From the NCBI GenBank assembly GCA_963575645.1, contig OY754472.1, positions 32,055,401-32,119,400 on the forward strand: DNA of 64,000 nt, read 5' to 3'. Numbering within the stretch: the first letter of the stretch is position 1; each line of letters opens with the position of its first letter. Shown here in pieces: positions 63,595-64,000 of this stretch. The stretch comes from Xanthostigma xanthostigma (taxonomy: Eukaryota > Arthropoda > Insecta > Raphidioptera > Raphidiidae). Below the pieces are notes generated by a model. That model ran no database searches. It was not told the DNA's origin and saw only the letters and a list, made by a program, of their open reading frames with translations. Position numbers and translations under genes: made by a program.

Positions 63595-64000
63595 ATAACT
63601 TCATAAAAATAACTTCCAAGCGGAATGCATAGACGAATCATCTTAACGAACTATCGACCTATTTCATTAATTAAAACACTTTCAAAACTACTAGAAAAAA
63701 TAATAAATTCAAGACTAACACAGTACTTAGACCAGAAAGGATTGATTTCACCAAAACAATACGGATTTAGAAAAGGACTTAGCACACAAGACGCAATACT
63801 AAATTTGACAGAAACAGTAGTGAGTACCTACTCTAGATAGTGGCGACGCTCGATGCTTAGGTGTGTTCTTAGATCTAGCAAAAGCTTTTGATACTGTTTC
63901 GCACAAAATACTATTGACTAAGCTACATAACCTAGGAATTAGAGGGATTGTACTAGACTCGTTCAAAAGCTACTTGACAGACAGAGCTCAAATAACGAGA
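63595..64000 (+). pseudogene. Non-LTR reverse transcriptase fragment in the last intron
   Basis: TNYRPISLIKTLSKLLEKII, QKGLISPKQYGFRKGLSTQD, then after a frameshift near 63,838 GVFLDLAKAFDTVSHKILLT: the fingers-palm region of CR1/Jockey-type reverse transcriptases including the first catalytic Asp (FLDLAKAFD). It continues past the window edge. The frameshift means this copy is inactive. Confidence 0.85.

Overview
The window is animal nuclear DNA, almost certainly from a moth or butterfly. It is AT-rich and intron-rich and is packed with repeats of lepidopteran type: Helitrons ending in CTAG, RTE- and CR1-like LINE tails, hAT, Harbinger, pogo and P-like DNA elements, and long fold-back elements. 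No bacterial-style operons, rRNA genes or CRISPR arrays were seen. Nothing here was checked against a database; family names come from motifs read by eye.

Layout. Positions 1-32,500 hold no host exon that I can recognise. They are a nested mosaic of mobile elements, either upstream of the main gene or inside a very long intron of it. From 32,542 to 63,488 sixteen exons on the + strand form one large gene; every intron phase agrees. It encodes about 1,213 residues of an extracellular protein, open at both ends of the window, with this order: Ig (C-terminal half), DB module 1, FN3-1, DB2, FN3-2, DB3, FN3-3, FN3-4, Ig, Ig, DB4, FN3-5 (start). DB modules are 12-cysteine domains known from nematodes and from an animal family of Ig/FN3/DB proteins of the C. 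elegans C25G4.10 type.

The 7.5-kb intron that splits DB1 carries a 6.5-kb Ty3/gypsy LTR retrotransposon (35,334-41,845) in the sense orientation. It has near-identical LTRs, a GAAT target duplication, a tRNA-His primer site, intact gag, an intact protease-integrase frame and an extra proline-rich ORF. It has no reverse transcriptase or RNase H: integrase follows protease directly and in frame. The 14.2-kb intron between exons 7 and 8 carries a second host gene on the opposite strand (exons 52,919 down to 47,929), a small multi-pass membrane protein. The same intron holds a P-like THAP fragment, a higher-order tandem satellite, two Helitrons each carrying a tRNA-Lys-like sequence, and a Harbinger element ending 30 bases before the next exon.

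The strongest leads are the RT-less but otherwise intact gypsy element, with an accessory ORF, strong GACCG enrichment and covarying stem-loop repeats in its LTR; the Helitron family with an embedded tRNA-like sequence whose anticodon differs in each copy; the nested gene; and three fold-back elements sharing a module laid out like a hammerhead ribozyme core.
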